Of a DNA stretch of 11,031 bases, positions 1 through 7,500 are shown piece by piece. Where the stretch lies: assembly GCA_017858295.1 (NCBI GenBank), contig JAFMBU010000045.1:1-11031 (forward strand). The letters are read 5' to 3'. The stretch is from Porticoccaceae bacterium (GTDB taxonomy: Bacteria > Pseudomonadota > Gammaproteobacteria > Pseudomonadales > Porticoccaceae). Each line of letters opens with the position of its first letter. Within the stretch, counting starts at the first letter, position 1. The notes beneath the pieces are model-generated. The model searched no databases and had not been told where the DNA came from. It saw only the letters and a program-made list of their open reading frames with translations. The position numbers and the translations under genes are program-made.

Positions 1-1
1 T

Positions 2-136
2 AGTAAGCAGGGGCTACCGGTTGGTGTGCAGTGTGCTGCTAAAATAGGTAATGAAGCGATATTAATTCGTTTAGCTGCACAGTTTGAGCAGCTCTGCCCT
101 TGGTTAGGCAGAAAGCCGCCGATAAGTATCTATTAA
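2..136 (+). CDS. Amidase-signature family enzyme, C-terminal fragment (5' end outside window)
   Basis: Frame 2 is open from the window edge to a TAA at 134-136 and encodes 44 residues. It contains GLPVGVQ followed by AAKIGNEAILIRLAAQFEQ and a PW pair. This is the typical C-terminus of amidase-signature hydrolases (GatA-like or aryl-amidase type), where a GLP-GVQ strand precedes a helix rich in L, A and E. The catalytic Ser-cisSer-Lys region and the glycine-serine signature lie upstream, outside the window, so substrate and activity cannot be judged. The gene is convergent with the leftward biosynthetic genes and probably marks the cluster boundary. Family assignment from such a short tail is good but not certain. 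Confidence 0.75.
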   Translation, partial: SKQGLPVGVQCAAKIGNEAILIRLAAQFEQLCPWLGRKPPISIY

Positions 137-190
137 TAGCCACATATACTGCTTTAGTAATTTAACCAATTTTAATATGCCTTTAAGACT

Positions 191-244
191 ACTGAAAATA
201 TACTGATAATTGGGCAGATAAGTGACGCTTAAATTATTTTCAGT
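191..244. repeat. 10-bp perfect inverted repeat in the convergent intergenic gap
   Basis: ACTGAAAATA at 191-200 is perfectly complemented by TATTTTCAGT at 235-244, with a 34-base loop. It sits in the 194-bp AT-rich gap (137-330) between the amidase end and the end of the leftward acyltransferase gene. A shared terminator would be expected there. However, the stem is AT-rich, the loop is long and no U-tract follows, so it is not a classic intrinsic terminator. Nothing else in the gap is recognisable. Confidence 0.35.
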
Positions 245-330
245 TGGAAAAGTCGGCTTCTTAATTAGCCATAATGAGCGTACTTATTTTTTATAAATCT
301 TTAAATTTAGACTTTGATGCTTAACACGTT

Positions 331-1626
331 CTAACTTCCCGGAACCGGTGTGAAATGTTTACATAGCTCATTCATTTCGCTTTCTGGAAAAACAGCATGT
401 AGGATAAGATCGCCATTTTTCTCTGGTGCACTAAGAATAACACAAACTCTTCCTGGAAATGATCGGCCTATTAACGGGACTTCATGCCAGGAGGGTGTTC
501 CTGAGCCAAAGTCTACGTCATAAAGCGATATTTTCGAACAATCATTTAGTTGTAATTCACCTCGATCACACAGTACATCGAATGACTTCCTGAGATAATT
601 ATGTAATTGCCCTTGACGCATTTTCCGTTCCCAGAATGCAATCGCTTTACCTGTGACACCAGGTTTGTTCGCTAAAATTTCGCGTAGTGACCATATTTTC
701 TTTGCGATTTCTGGAAATGATGCCTTAGATAATTCAATACTACTAATTTCAAAAGACGTCCCTTCAACCACATTTCCGAAATAGTACCGGCTAAGACCTA
801 AGATAGAGCGTAGATTATTAAGTTGTACGTATCCGATGTTTTTTCTTTCTGACGCCCTAAATTTAGAAGTTAGCTTTAATATTTGCGCAGGCAATAGACA
901 GTATTTTATACCTCTTTGGCTGATATTATGTGCCGCAGAAATATGTTTCCACTTATTTAATTTATTAACTTCAATTCTAAATGTGCGTCTTATTCGAGGG
1001 ATCGTCATCTCTACTTTGGGACAATGTTTTGTCTCAATAACCGGCATAATTGCGTGAGGTATGGATTCGCCATTGCCGATGGCGCCTTGTCGCAATAAAT
1101 CGCGGTTAAATGTTAGGGGTACTGGATTTAAGCCTCTGGCTACTTTTGACCAGTTATCTAGAAAATTCGCTACAGACAACAGGTCGAAAACGAGATGGTT
1201 TATAAATAAGGTTAAAATTGAAGCGTTCTGATAGATCGACAACATTATTTGTAAAACGGGAGAATATTCATCCGTTAGGCTCTGTTGATTAATTTGATTC
1301 AATGTAGTGTTCAAGCGTTCAAAGTGGAGACTATTGCAAGATGTGAGACATGATATGTTTTCGTCATAGCTAATAGATGTAAAAAGTACACCTTCATCTT
1401 CGGCGGTTAGCATTGGTTTAGTACCATCCCCAAACTTTATCCTGCCAGAGATATGCGGTGCGTGACTGAGAGCTTTCCCCAAGCTGTCTTTTAGGGTCTT
1501 TTCACATAGTATATGGTCGTATATAACTGTCGCATCTGCCCAGCAGGGAGTAAATAAATCTAGGCAAGTTAATATCTCTGGCTCAGACGTTGTGCCAGCA
1601 AAAATCACACATGTTTTAGTTTTCAT
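331..1626 (-). CDS. BAHD-type acyltransferase (PF02458-like)
   Basis: This 431-aa protein has the hallmarks of the BAHD acyl-CoA-dependent O/N-acyltransferases known mainly from plants and fungi. HLVFD at 144-148 fits the catalytic HxxxD. DFGSG at 372-376 fits the structural DFGWG motif, with Ser for Trp. RYYFGN at 280-285 matches the conserved YFGN stretch, and the N-terminus (LTCLDLF, 19-25) matches the family's early LxxLD segment. The size (about 430-450 aa) fits. Such enzymes transfer an acyl group from CoA to an alcohol or amine and are soluble; no signal peptide or membrane span is seen. It is last in the leftward gene series, 112 bp after the SDR, with a strong AAAGGAG site 7 nt before ATG. 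Lines sampled here are AT-richer than the synthetase gene. By context it may tailor the released peptide product. The superfamily also contains NRPS condensation domains, but the DFG and YFGN motifs favour BAHD. Confidence 0.8.
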   Translation of the reverse strand: MKTKTCVIFAGTTSEPEILTCLDLFTPCWADATVIYDHILCEKTLKDSLGKALSHAPHISGRIKFGDGTKPMLTAEDEGVLFTSISYDENISCLTSCNSLHFERLNTTLNQINQQSLTDEYSPVLQIMLSIYQNASILTLFINHLVFDLLSVANFLDNWSKVARGLNPVPLTFNRDLLRQGAIGNGESIPHAIMPVIETKHCPKVEMTIPRIRRTFRIEVNKLNKWKHISAAHNISQRGIKYCLLPAQILKLTSKFRASERKNIGYVQLNNLRSILGLSRYYFGNVVEGTSFEISSIELSKASFPEIAKKIWSLREILANKPGVTGKAIAFWERKMRQGQLHNYLRKSFDVLCDRGELQLNDCSKISLYDVDFGSGTPSWHEVPLIGRSFPGRVCVILSAPEKNGDLILHAVFPESEMNELCKHFTPVPGS

Positions 1627-1633
1627 GAATTAT

Positions 1634-1640
1634 CTCCTTT
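1634..1640 (-). promoter_or_regulatory. Strong Shine-Dalgarno site of the BAHD gene
   Basis: On the minus strand AAAGGAG ends 7 nt before the ATG at 1624-1626. This fixes the start and shows that the gene has its own efficient initiation site rather than relying on coupling to the SDR. Confidence 0.8.
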
Positions 1641-1649
1641 GATTCTTTT

Positions 1650-1738
1650 CCCCCAAACTGTGCAAAGTGCCACCTTATAGATTGGATTTTGACTTATGTT
1701 TTCTACCCGTTTAATGTCTTGATGGCAGTTTAAGGGGG
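1650..1738. repeat. Long-loop inverted repeat spanning the SDR-BAHD gap
   Basis: CCCCCAAACTG at 1650-1660 pairs with CAGTTTAAGGGGG at 1726-1738. This gives 11 base pairs with a 2-nt bulge, including five G:C pairs, and the arms enclose 65 bases. In the leftward transcript the first arm begins directly after the SDR stop codon and the second ends 9 bases before the Shine-Dalgarno of the BAHD gene. It could be an mRNA stem that limits read-through or protects an mRNA end. No U-run follows, so a standard terminator is not supported. Confidence 0.45.
1674..1679 (-). promoter_or_regulatory. Possible -10 element for the BAHD gene
   Basis: The minus strand reads TATAAG, 5 of 6 matches to the sigma70 -10 box, about 50 nt upstream of the BAHD start. 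The best -35 partner is poor (AAAACA at 17-bp spacing). The gap of 112 bp makes a separate promoter possible but unproven. Confidence 0.2.
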
Positions 1739-2518
1739 TTAACTCATTATTTGCCCACCATCAACGTTTAGTGCCTGGCCGGTTATATTTCTTGCTAGGG
1801 GAGATGCAAGGAAGACGGCCGCATAACCTACATCTTTTGGGCTTTGGCTTCGTTTTATTGCGCTACTACTAATTGAACTTGAATACGCGGTTATTTGATC
1901 GTTCGGTTGACCCTTACTTGTTAGACTCTCTACTGTTTCCCACATTGGCGTAACTACTGTTCCGGGGCAGAGTGCATTTACATTGATATTGTAGGGCCCG
2001 AGCTCATGGGCTAGTGATTTAGTCAGGCTAAGGACAGCAGCTTTTGATGCGCAGTAGATTGGGAAGCTGGCGTCGGGTTCGCGGCCACCAATGGATGAGA
2101 TATTGATTATTTTGCCATTTTCATGTGCTTGGAAATGATTGGCCAGCGCCTTGTTCATCCGCCAGAGCCCTTTAACGTTGACTTGATAACATTGATCAAA
2201 GCTTTCTTCAGAGATATCCGACCCAATTTCGGATTGCATGATTCCTGCATTATTGACCAAAATATCTATTTTCGGCGCAAAGGTCAGTGCTGTTACGATG
2301 CAGTTATTCACTGAGGTGCTGTCGGTTACATCGAGCTTTATTGCCAGTGCATCTTTGCCCAAGGACTTGATTTCAGCGACCACTTGATCTGCATGTTTTT
2401 GATTTCTCTGAGCGATGATCAGGTTGCAGCCTGCCTTGGCAAGCTCAATGGCAATTCCCTTGCCGATACCCTGTCCACCGCCTGTCACTATTGCGGTTTG
2501 ACCTGCGAGCAATTTCAT
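1739..2518 (-). CDS. Short-chain dehydrogenase/reductase (classical SDR)
   Basis: This 259-aa protein is a complete classical SDR. The cofactor motif TGGGQGIG is at 12-19, NNAG at 89-92, and the catalytic Asn114, Ser142, Tyr155 and Lys159 are present. PG is at 185-186 and the terminal NVDGG at 251-255. Arg38 just after the second strand suggests preference for NADP(H), which is an inference. The family reversibly interconverts alcohols and ketones or aldehydes. Sequence alone does not separate a FabG-like 3-oxoacyl reductase from a sugar or small-molecule dehydrogenase. Its ATG directly follows the TAA of the E1 beta gene with no gap, and a GAGG site 8 nt upstream lies inside that gene, so translation is probably coupled. 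By context it may act on the aldehyde released by the NRPS reductase domain or on the E1-derived unit. Confidence 0.9.
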   Translation of the reverse strand: MKLLAGQTAIVTGGGQGIGKGIAIELAKAGCNLIIAQRNQKHADQVVAEIKSLGKDALAIKLDVTDSTSVNNCIVTALTFAPKIDILVNNAGIMQSEIGSDISEESFDQCYQVNVKGLWRMNKALANHFQAHENGKIINISSIGGREPDASFPIYCASKAAVLSLTKSLAHELGPYNINVNALCPGTVVTPMWETVESLTSKGQPNDQITAYSSSISSSAIKRSQSPKDVGYAAVFLASPLARNITGQALNVDGGQIMS

Positions 2519-3496
2519 TTATTTCGCCTCAAATAGTAAATTTACAGCAGCGATGATTTTCGCTGCATTGGGATATAGCGGCCTTTCTAGAGCTGGGCTA
2601 AACGCCGGATGCGTATCTGGTGTGGTAATCCGTTGAATCGGTGACCTGAGATACTCAAATGCCTCTTCGCCGATCACCGCTGCAATTTCCGACGCTGCGC
2701 TATTGGTTCTATTGGCTAGGTCGACGATTATTAGATGACCTGTCTTGCGCACTGATTTGAGAATAATCTCTTTATCCAGTGGCACCAGGGTACGAGGGTC
2801 TATGACCTCGGCTGAGATGCCCTGTTCTTGAAGTGTTTGTGCCGCTTTCATCACCTCGGTTAGGCAACCCGATATAGAGACTATGCTTATATCGGTGCCG
2901 GACCTCTTGATCTCGCCACGGCCTATGGGGATCAAGTGATCGGAGTTTGTTGGGAGATCTTCTTCATTGGCATACAGGTTCGTGTCTTCGAAAAACAACA
3001 CTGGGTCATTGTCCCGTATTGCTGCTTTTAGAAGTCCTTTGGCATCTGCTGGTGTCGAGGGGGTTACAATTTTTAAACCGGGGACATTCATAAACATGGG
3101 GTAGGGCCGGTCTGAATGCTGGGCGGCATTGGATTGGTTGTGAACCATGACCACGCGAAACACTATGGGGACATGCATCTGCCCACCGGTCATGAAGTGA
3201 AGTTTGCTGGCCTGATTGATTATTTGGTCTGAGGCAAGGTAGACAAAGTTGGCTATATTCAGATTGACCACCGGGCGCAGTCCGGTCATTGCTGCACCTA
3301 TTGCCATTCCGGTGAAGCTGTTTTCACAGATCGGTGTACTTTTAATCCGCTTTTCATCGATTCCTTTGAACATATCAGGGGGCGAAAAAGATCGGACATC
3401 CTCGGCAATAAAAATTACTGACGTGTCTCGCTGCATCTCCTCTTTAATGGCTAGATTAATCGCTGACTCATAATTTATTGTTTCTGTTGTTGCCAT
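2519..3496 (-). CDS. Thiamine-dependent 2-oxoacid dehydrogenase E1 component, beta subunit
   Basis: This 325-aa protein matches the E1 beta subunit of pyruvate/acetoin/branched-chain 2-oxoacid dehydrogenases in length and layout. AEDV is at 31-34. The TPP-contacting Glu58 lies in TPICENSFTGMAIG. DQIINQASK is at 90-98, the active-site-loop His127 is in AAQHSD, and PGLKIVTPS is at 139-147. The C-terminal transketolase-like domain has DPRTLVPLD at 233-241. Together with the alpha subunit it would decarboxylate a 2-oxoacid and pass the acyl or hydroxyalkyl unit to a lipoyl or other carrier arm. Two usually conserved spots differ: HSD replaces HSQ, and Asn137 stands where PDH and AcoB enzymes have His (FMNVPGLK versus FAHVPGLK). 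It lies 28 bp after the alpha gene with AAAGGA 8 nt before ATG. No E2 or E3 gene is in the window, so a specialised metabolic role is likelier than a complete PDH. Confidence 0.9.
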   Translation of the reverse strand: MATTETINYESAINLAIKEEMQRDTSVIFIAEDVRSFSPPDMFKGIDEKRIKSTPICENSFTGMAIGAAMTGLRPVVNLNIANFVYLASDQIINQASKLHFMTGGQMHVPIVFRVVMVHNQSNAAQHSDRPYPMFMNVPGLKIVTPSTPADAKGLLKAAIRDNDPVLFFEDTNLYANEEDLPTNSDHLIPIGRGEIKRSGTDISIVSISGCLTEVMKAAQTLQEQGISAEVIDPRTLVPLDKEIILKSVRKTGHLIIVDLANRTNSAASEIAAVIGEEAFEYLRSPIQRITTPDTHPAFSPALERPLYPNAAKIIAAVNLLFEAK

Positions 3497-3504
3497 AAAG
3501 TGCG

Positions 3505-3510
3505 TCCTTT
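3505..3510 (-). promoter_or_regulatory. Shine-Dalgarno site of the E1 beta gene
   Basis: The minus strand reads AAAGGA, 8 nt before the ATG at 3494-3496, in the 28-bp gap after the E1 alpha stop. It supports the chosen start. Confidence 0.7.
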
Positions 3511-3524
3511 GGCTTCTGAATTTT

Positions 3525-4535
3525 TTAGTTGCTGTTAAGTGGGTAGGTATTGGAAGTTGAAAACATATAGCGATCTATCTCTTTGATCAGCGGCTCTCGG
3601 CCACCTTCTGCAAAGGCATGGGCACAGACCAGTTCTTGAGCAACCTTTATGTCAATCTGCTCAATTTCATCTTGGGATATTTCATTTTCGAGTAGCCATA
3701 TCTTGAACAGTATTAGGGGGTCATGGGTTTTCTTGTAGCGCTCAACCACTTCTTCATTGCGGTAGGGCACTTCTAAATCTAAGCCGGTATTGTGTTCATC
3801 GAAACGATAGGTTTTAGCTTCTATTAATGTTGGCCCACCGCCTTGCCGGGCTCGGGTGACCGCATCACAGGTTGCCCTGTAAACTTCCGCAACATCTTGA
3901 CCATCCACCTCTACACCAGTTATGCCGTAACCATCTGCTCGCAGGGCGATGGAGTGCTGACCATGGCTCATTTCAAGTGGTGTGCTAATGGCATAGAGAT
4001 TATTTTCGCAAAAGTAAATTACTGGAAGATTCCAGACTGAGGCCATGTTGATGGATTCGTGAAAGGAACCTTGATTAACCGCGCCGTCGCCAAAGAAGCA
4101 TAGGCTGACTTGATCGGTGCCTTTGATATGAGCGGTTAATCCAGCCCCTGTGGCCAGCGGAATACCGCCGCCGACTATGGCTGACTCGCCGATTACACCG
4201 ACCTTAGAATCCGCCAGATGCATGGATCCGCCGCGGCCTTTACAGATACCGGACTCTTTGCCTAACAGCTCGGCCATAAGGGCATTTAAGTCTGCGCCTT
4301 TGCCTATTGGATGAGCATGGGATCTGTGGGTCCCGGTGACATAATCATCGTCTCTCAGAGCCATGCAGGCTCCTACGACGGCGGCTTCCTGGCCAATGCT
4401 TGAGTGACAGAAGCCGGGTACTTTGCCCTCATCCCAAAGTTGATTAGCCGCTTCTTCAAAGCCGCGTATGCGTTTCATTCGGTAGTACATCTCACGTTTA
4501 AGTGCATTGGATAACACGATGATTTTCCTTGTCAT
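3525..4535 (-). CDS. Thiamine-dependent 2-oxoacid dehydrogenase E1 component, alpha subunit
   Basis: This 336-aa protein is a typical E1 alpha subunit. It has GFCHSSIGQEA at 41-51, THRSHAHPIGKG at 69-80 and GRGGSMH at 100-106. The thiamine diphosphate/Mg motif runs from GDGAVNQG (149-156) to CENN (176-179). The late segment TYRFDEHN, the YR pair at 258-259 and DPL at 272-274 are also typical. It pairs with the beta subunit encoded next, forming an alpha2beta2 decarboxylase. It begins 7 bp after the synthetase stop codon, which suggests translational coupling. The ATG at 4533-4535 has almost no Shine-Dalgarno. An in-frame GTG at 4515-4517 (codon 7) has AAGGA 8 nt upstream, so the true protein may be 330 aa. 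The specific 2-oxoacid (pyruvate, branched-chain or other) cannot be read from the sequence. Confidence 0.92.
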   Translation of the reverse strand: MTRKIIVLSNALKREMYYRMKRIRGFEEAANQLWDEGKVPGFCHSSIGQEAAVVGACMALRDDDYVTGTHRSHAHPIGKGADLNALMAELLGKESGICKGRGGSMHLADSKVGVIGESAIVGGGIPLATGAGLTAHIKGTDQVSLCFFGDGAVNQGSFHESINMASVWNLPVIYFCENNLYAISTPLEMSHGQHSIALRADGYGITGVEVDGQDVAEVYRATCDAVTRARQGGGPTLIEAKTYRFDEHNTGLDLEVPYRNEEVVERYKKTHDPLILFKIWLLENEISQDEIEQIDIKVAQELVCAHAFAEGGREPLIKEIDRYMFSTSNTYPLNSN

Positions 4536-4542
4536 TACTAAG

Positions 4543-7500
4543 TTAGTTGTTCATTGTCAGTAAGCCGTGAGGCTTACTCTCGGGCTTACCGACAAACCCC
4601 TGCTCAACCAAATAACCCAAATACCCCTTAATGGTTTCCCGGTTGATTCTGCTGCACTGAACATCGGCGTTGTACAGGGTGTCGAGCATCGGCAAGTAGC
4701 CTTCATCAAAATCAAACTCCTCCGAGAAGCAACTCTCCTGAGGAGTCGACGGCTCATCTATATAGAGGCCAGTCAAGGTTTCAAGGATGCTTGAGTCAGG
4801 GTTTTTACTGGCTTGTTGAGTGAGTCTGTTCTGCCATTGGTCTAGGGGAATAACATCCATTCGATAACCAAACTCGACTAGGGCGGCAATTAACTCACTC
4901 CAGTCCATTGGTTGTGGGCTGACAATGTCAAAGTGCTGGTTCAAGTGATTGGAGTGCTTGCACAGTGTGACTATGGCTTTGGCGACAAAGTCCACTGGGG
5001 TCAGGGTGGGTGAGCAAATTAGCGCTAATCCGGCGCTGTTGGGTATGGCGTTTAGTTCGATACAGCCTTTAATCAAAAGACAGATACGGTCGTGAGTGTT
5101 GGAGGCGCCATATTGGTCGCCGCTCACCATTCCCAGGCGATGCACGGATATAGGTATGCCTTTGTCGCTGGCTAGGTCGATCATTTTTTCCGCGGCATAT
5201 TTACTCAGGGCGTAGCCATAGTCATCGCCGTTGGAGAGTCGCGCAAAATCATCTTCGCTGACGCTGTCGGTGTTGAGTATCGAGATATGGTGTACTGATT
5301 TTATTTTCTCGGTGGTAGCTAGACGCAGCACCTCGCGGGTGCCATCGACATTGGCGGCTTTTAATATGTCGTAGGGATAGACATGGTTGACCCAGGCGCC
5401 GCTGTGAATAATGCTGTCGACGTTTTTTGCCAGAGAATTAAAGTCGGTGTCGGGCAAGCCAAGGCGTGGCTGGGAAAGATCACCGAGGACAGTGTTAATT
5501 CGATCGCCGAATGGGTCTTGATAGAGATTGTATTGGTCGAGTGTTTGACGGATTCGCGCGGCTCCCTGGTTCACTGAGTCGGCGCGGATTAAACAGAAAA
5601 TCTGTGCGTCGGTTTGGCAGAGCAGCTCTTTGAGTAAAAAGGCACCGACGAATCCACTGCAGCCGGTTAGCAGGATAGCGCTGGGATTGCGTATAGAACC
5701 CCAGGGCAAATCATTAAGCTGGATACTGTTGCCTAAGGCGATCTCGGTAAGCAGTTTGCCAATGCGCATCTTAGGCTTAGTGTTGATCTTTATGGATTGG
5801 CCTAGGCGGGCAATGGTGCGCTGCTCGAAGACCTGTTTAGCGGTCAGTTCTAAACCCCGTTTGTGACACAGAGAGAGCATGCGCATCACTGAAATGGAAT
5901 TGCCGCCAAGCTCGAAAAAGTCGTGCTCAGTGCTGATATGATTTTCTGGCAGAGCCAGAATAGTGGCCCAAATCGCCACCAGTTTCTCTTCGGTTGGGTT
6001 GTTCGGCGCGCAGTATTGGCTCGGTTGCAGGGCGTTGAGGTCTGGCTTGGGAAGGGCTTTTCGGTCAACTTTCCCGCTGTTATTGAGTGGCAGTTTGTCG
6101 AGAGTAATAAACAGCGAGGGAACCATGTAGTGGGGCAGTATTGCCTGCAGTTCGCTACGCAATAGTTGACTGTCTATGGCTATATCTTTTTGCCCGGCGA
6201 CATAGGCCGTGAGAAAATGGTTGCTGCCACTGTTGTCGCGACTGTGGGTAAGTACCACGGATTCACGCACCTGGGGTAGGCTGGTAATGGCTGCTTCCAC
6301 TTCCCCCAGTTCAATGCGATAGCCTCTGATTTTTACCTGATTATCAACTCGTCCGCAAAATTCAATCTCGCCAGTGACGGAGTAGCGAGCTAAATCGCCA
6401 CTCTTGTACATGCGTTGCCCTGGTGTTTCGCTAAAGGGATCGGGGATAAATTTTTCTGCGCTGAGTGCCGGGCGATCTAAGTAATTACGTGCCAGTCCGT
6501 CGCCGCCAATATGCAGTTCGCCTATAACCCCAATGGGTACAGGCTGGCACCGACGGTTGAGTATATAGGTTGTGGTATTACTGATTGGCCGTCCGATGGG
6601 TACCGACAGATAGTGGGCGCAGCCATTGGTGCCCAGTCTGTTGTTGTCGATGGCGTGGTAGGTGGTAAAAGTGGTGTTCTCAGTGGGGCCATAGACATTG
6701 ACAAACTGGGTGTCGGGACAATGGTGGCAGGCTATTTTAATATGTTCGAGGGAGAGGGCCTCGCCGCCAGTAAGTACTAGGGGTGCAGTTTTTAGGGCGG
6801 CAGGGTGCTCGTCGACCAGCATATTAAATAGCGAGGTGGTTAAAAAAACCGTATCTATACGCTGCTCGAGTATGAGCTGCTCTAAGCCTAAAGGAGACAG
6901 TGTTTCATCAGGGTAAAGCACCAATGTGCCGCCGTTAAGAAGCGAACTCCATATTTCAAAGGTGGCAGCGTCGAAGGCGATGGATGAGGCATGCAAGGTT
7001 CGCTTGCTGCTGTGAAGGCGCTGGTACTGATTGTTTTTGTTCAGGCGAACCACGCCTTTGTGAGGTATGCCAACCGCCTTAGGCAATCCGGTGGAGCCAG
7101 AGGTGTAATTGACATAGGCCAGTTGCTCAGGTGTGGATGCGATTGATGGCGTAGTGGATGGCTGGGGTTCGACCTCGTGCCATTGGCTGTCTAGGCAGAG
7201 ACAATTAATGCTGGGATTTTCAAAGCCACTGGTATCCAGTCCACTCTCAGTCAACAGCAGTTCAATATGACTGTTGCTGAGTTGGTAGTTAACACGTTGC
7301 ACAGGAGAACTTGGGTCTATGGGGACGTAGTAGCCGCCAGCTTTTAGAATCCCTAGCAGCGCAATAACCATATCCACACCGCGGCGCATATAGAGCCCGA
7401 CAGGGGAGTCCTGGGTAACCCCTTGAGTAATCAAATAGTTGGCTAGCTGATTGGCCAGTGTATTGAGTTGTTGGTAACTGATCTTTTGCTCGCCGCAGAT

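Noticed and set aside
254..269. GGCT/AGCC hairpin as a terminator for the leftward operon
   Set aside because: The stem is only 4 bp with an 8-base loop and no U-run follows on either strand.
836..1057. 73-codon plus-strand frame with hydrophobic stretches
   Set aside because: It is antisense to the BAHD gene, whose motifs run on both sides without interruption; the hydrophobicity comes from the complementary reading.
331..1626. Reading this gene as a free NRPS condensation domain or PapA-type transferase
   Set aside because: It has HLVFD without the doubled HH and G of HHxxxDG, and it has the YFGN and DFG-type motifs specific to BAHD enzymes.
2519..4535. Calling the E1 pair a housekeeping pyruvate or acetoin dehydrogenase (pdhAB/acoAB)
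   Set aside because: No E2, E3 or acetoin genes are present, spacing ties it to the synthetase, and the beta loop residues differ, so a specific symbol is not justified.
4557..4757. 66-codon Arg/Ser-rich minus-strand frame inside the synthetase C-terminus
   Set aside because: It is an out-of-frame reading of the synthetase; composition is biased and the main frame is intact through the reductase domain.
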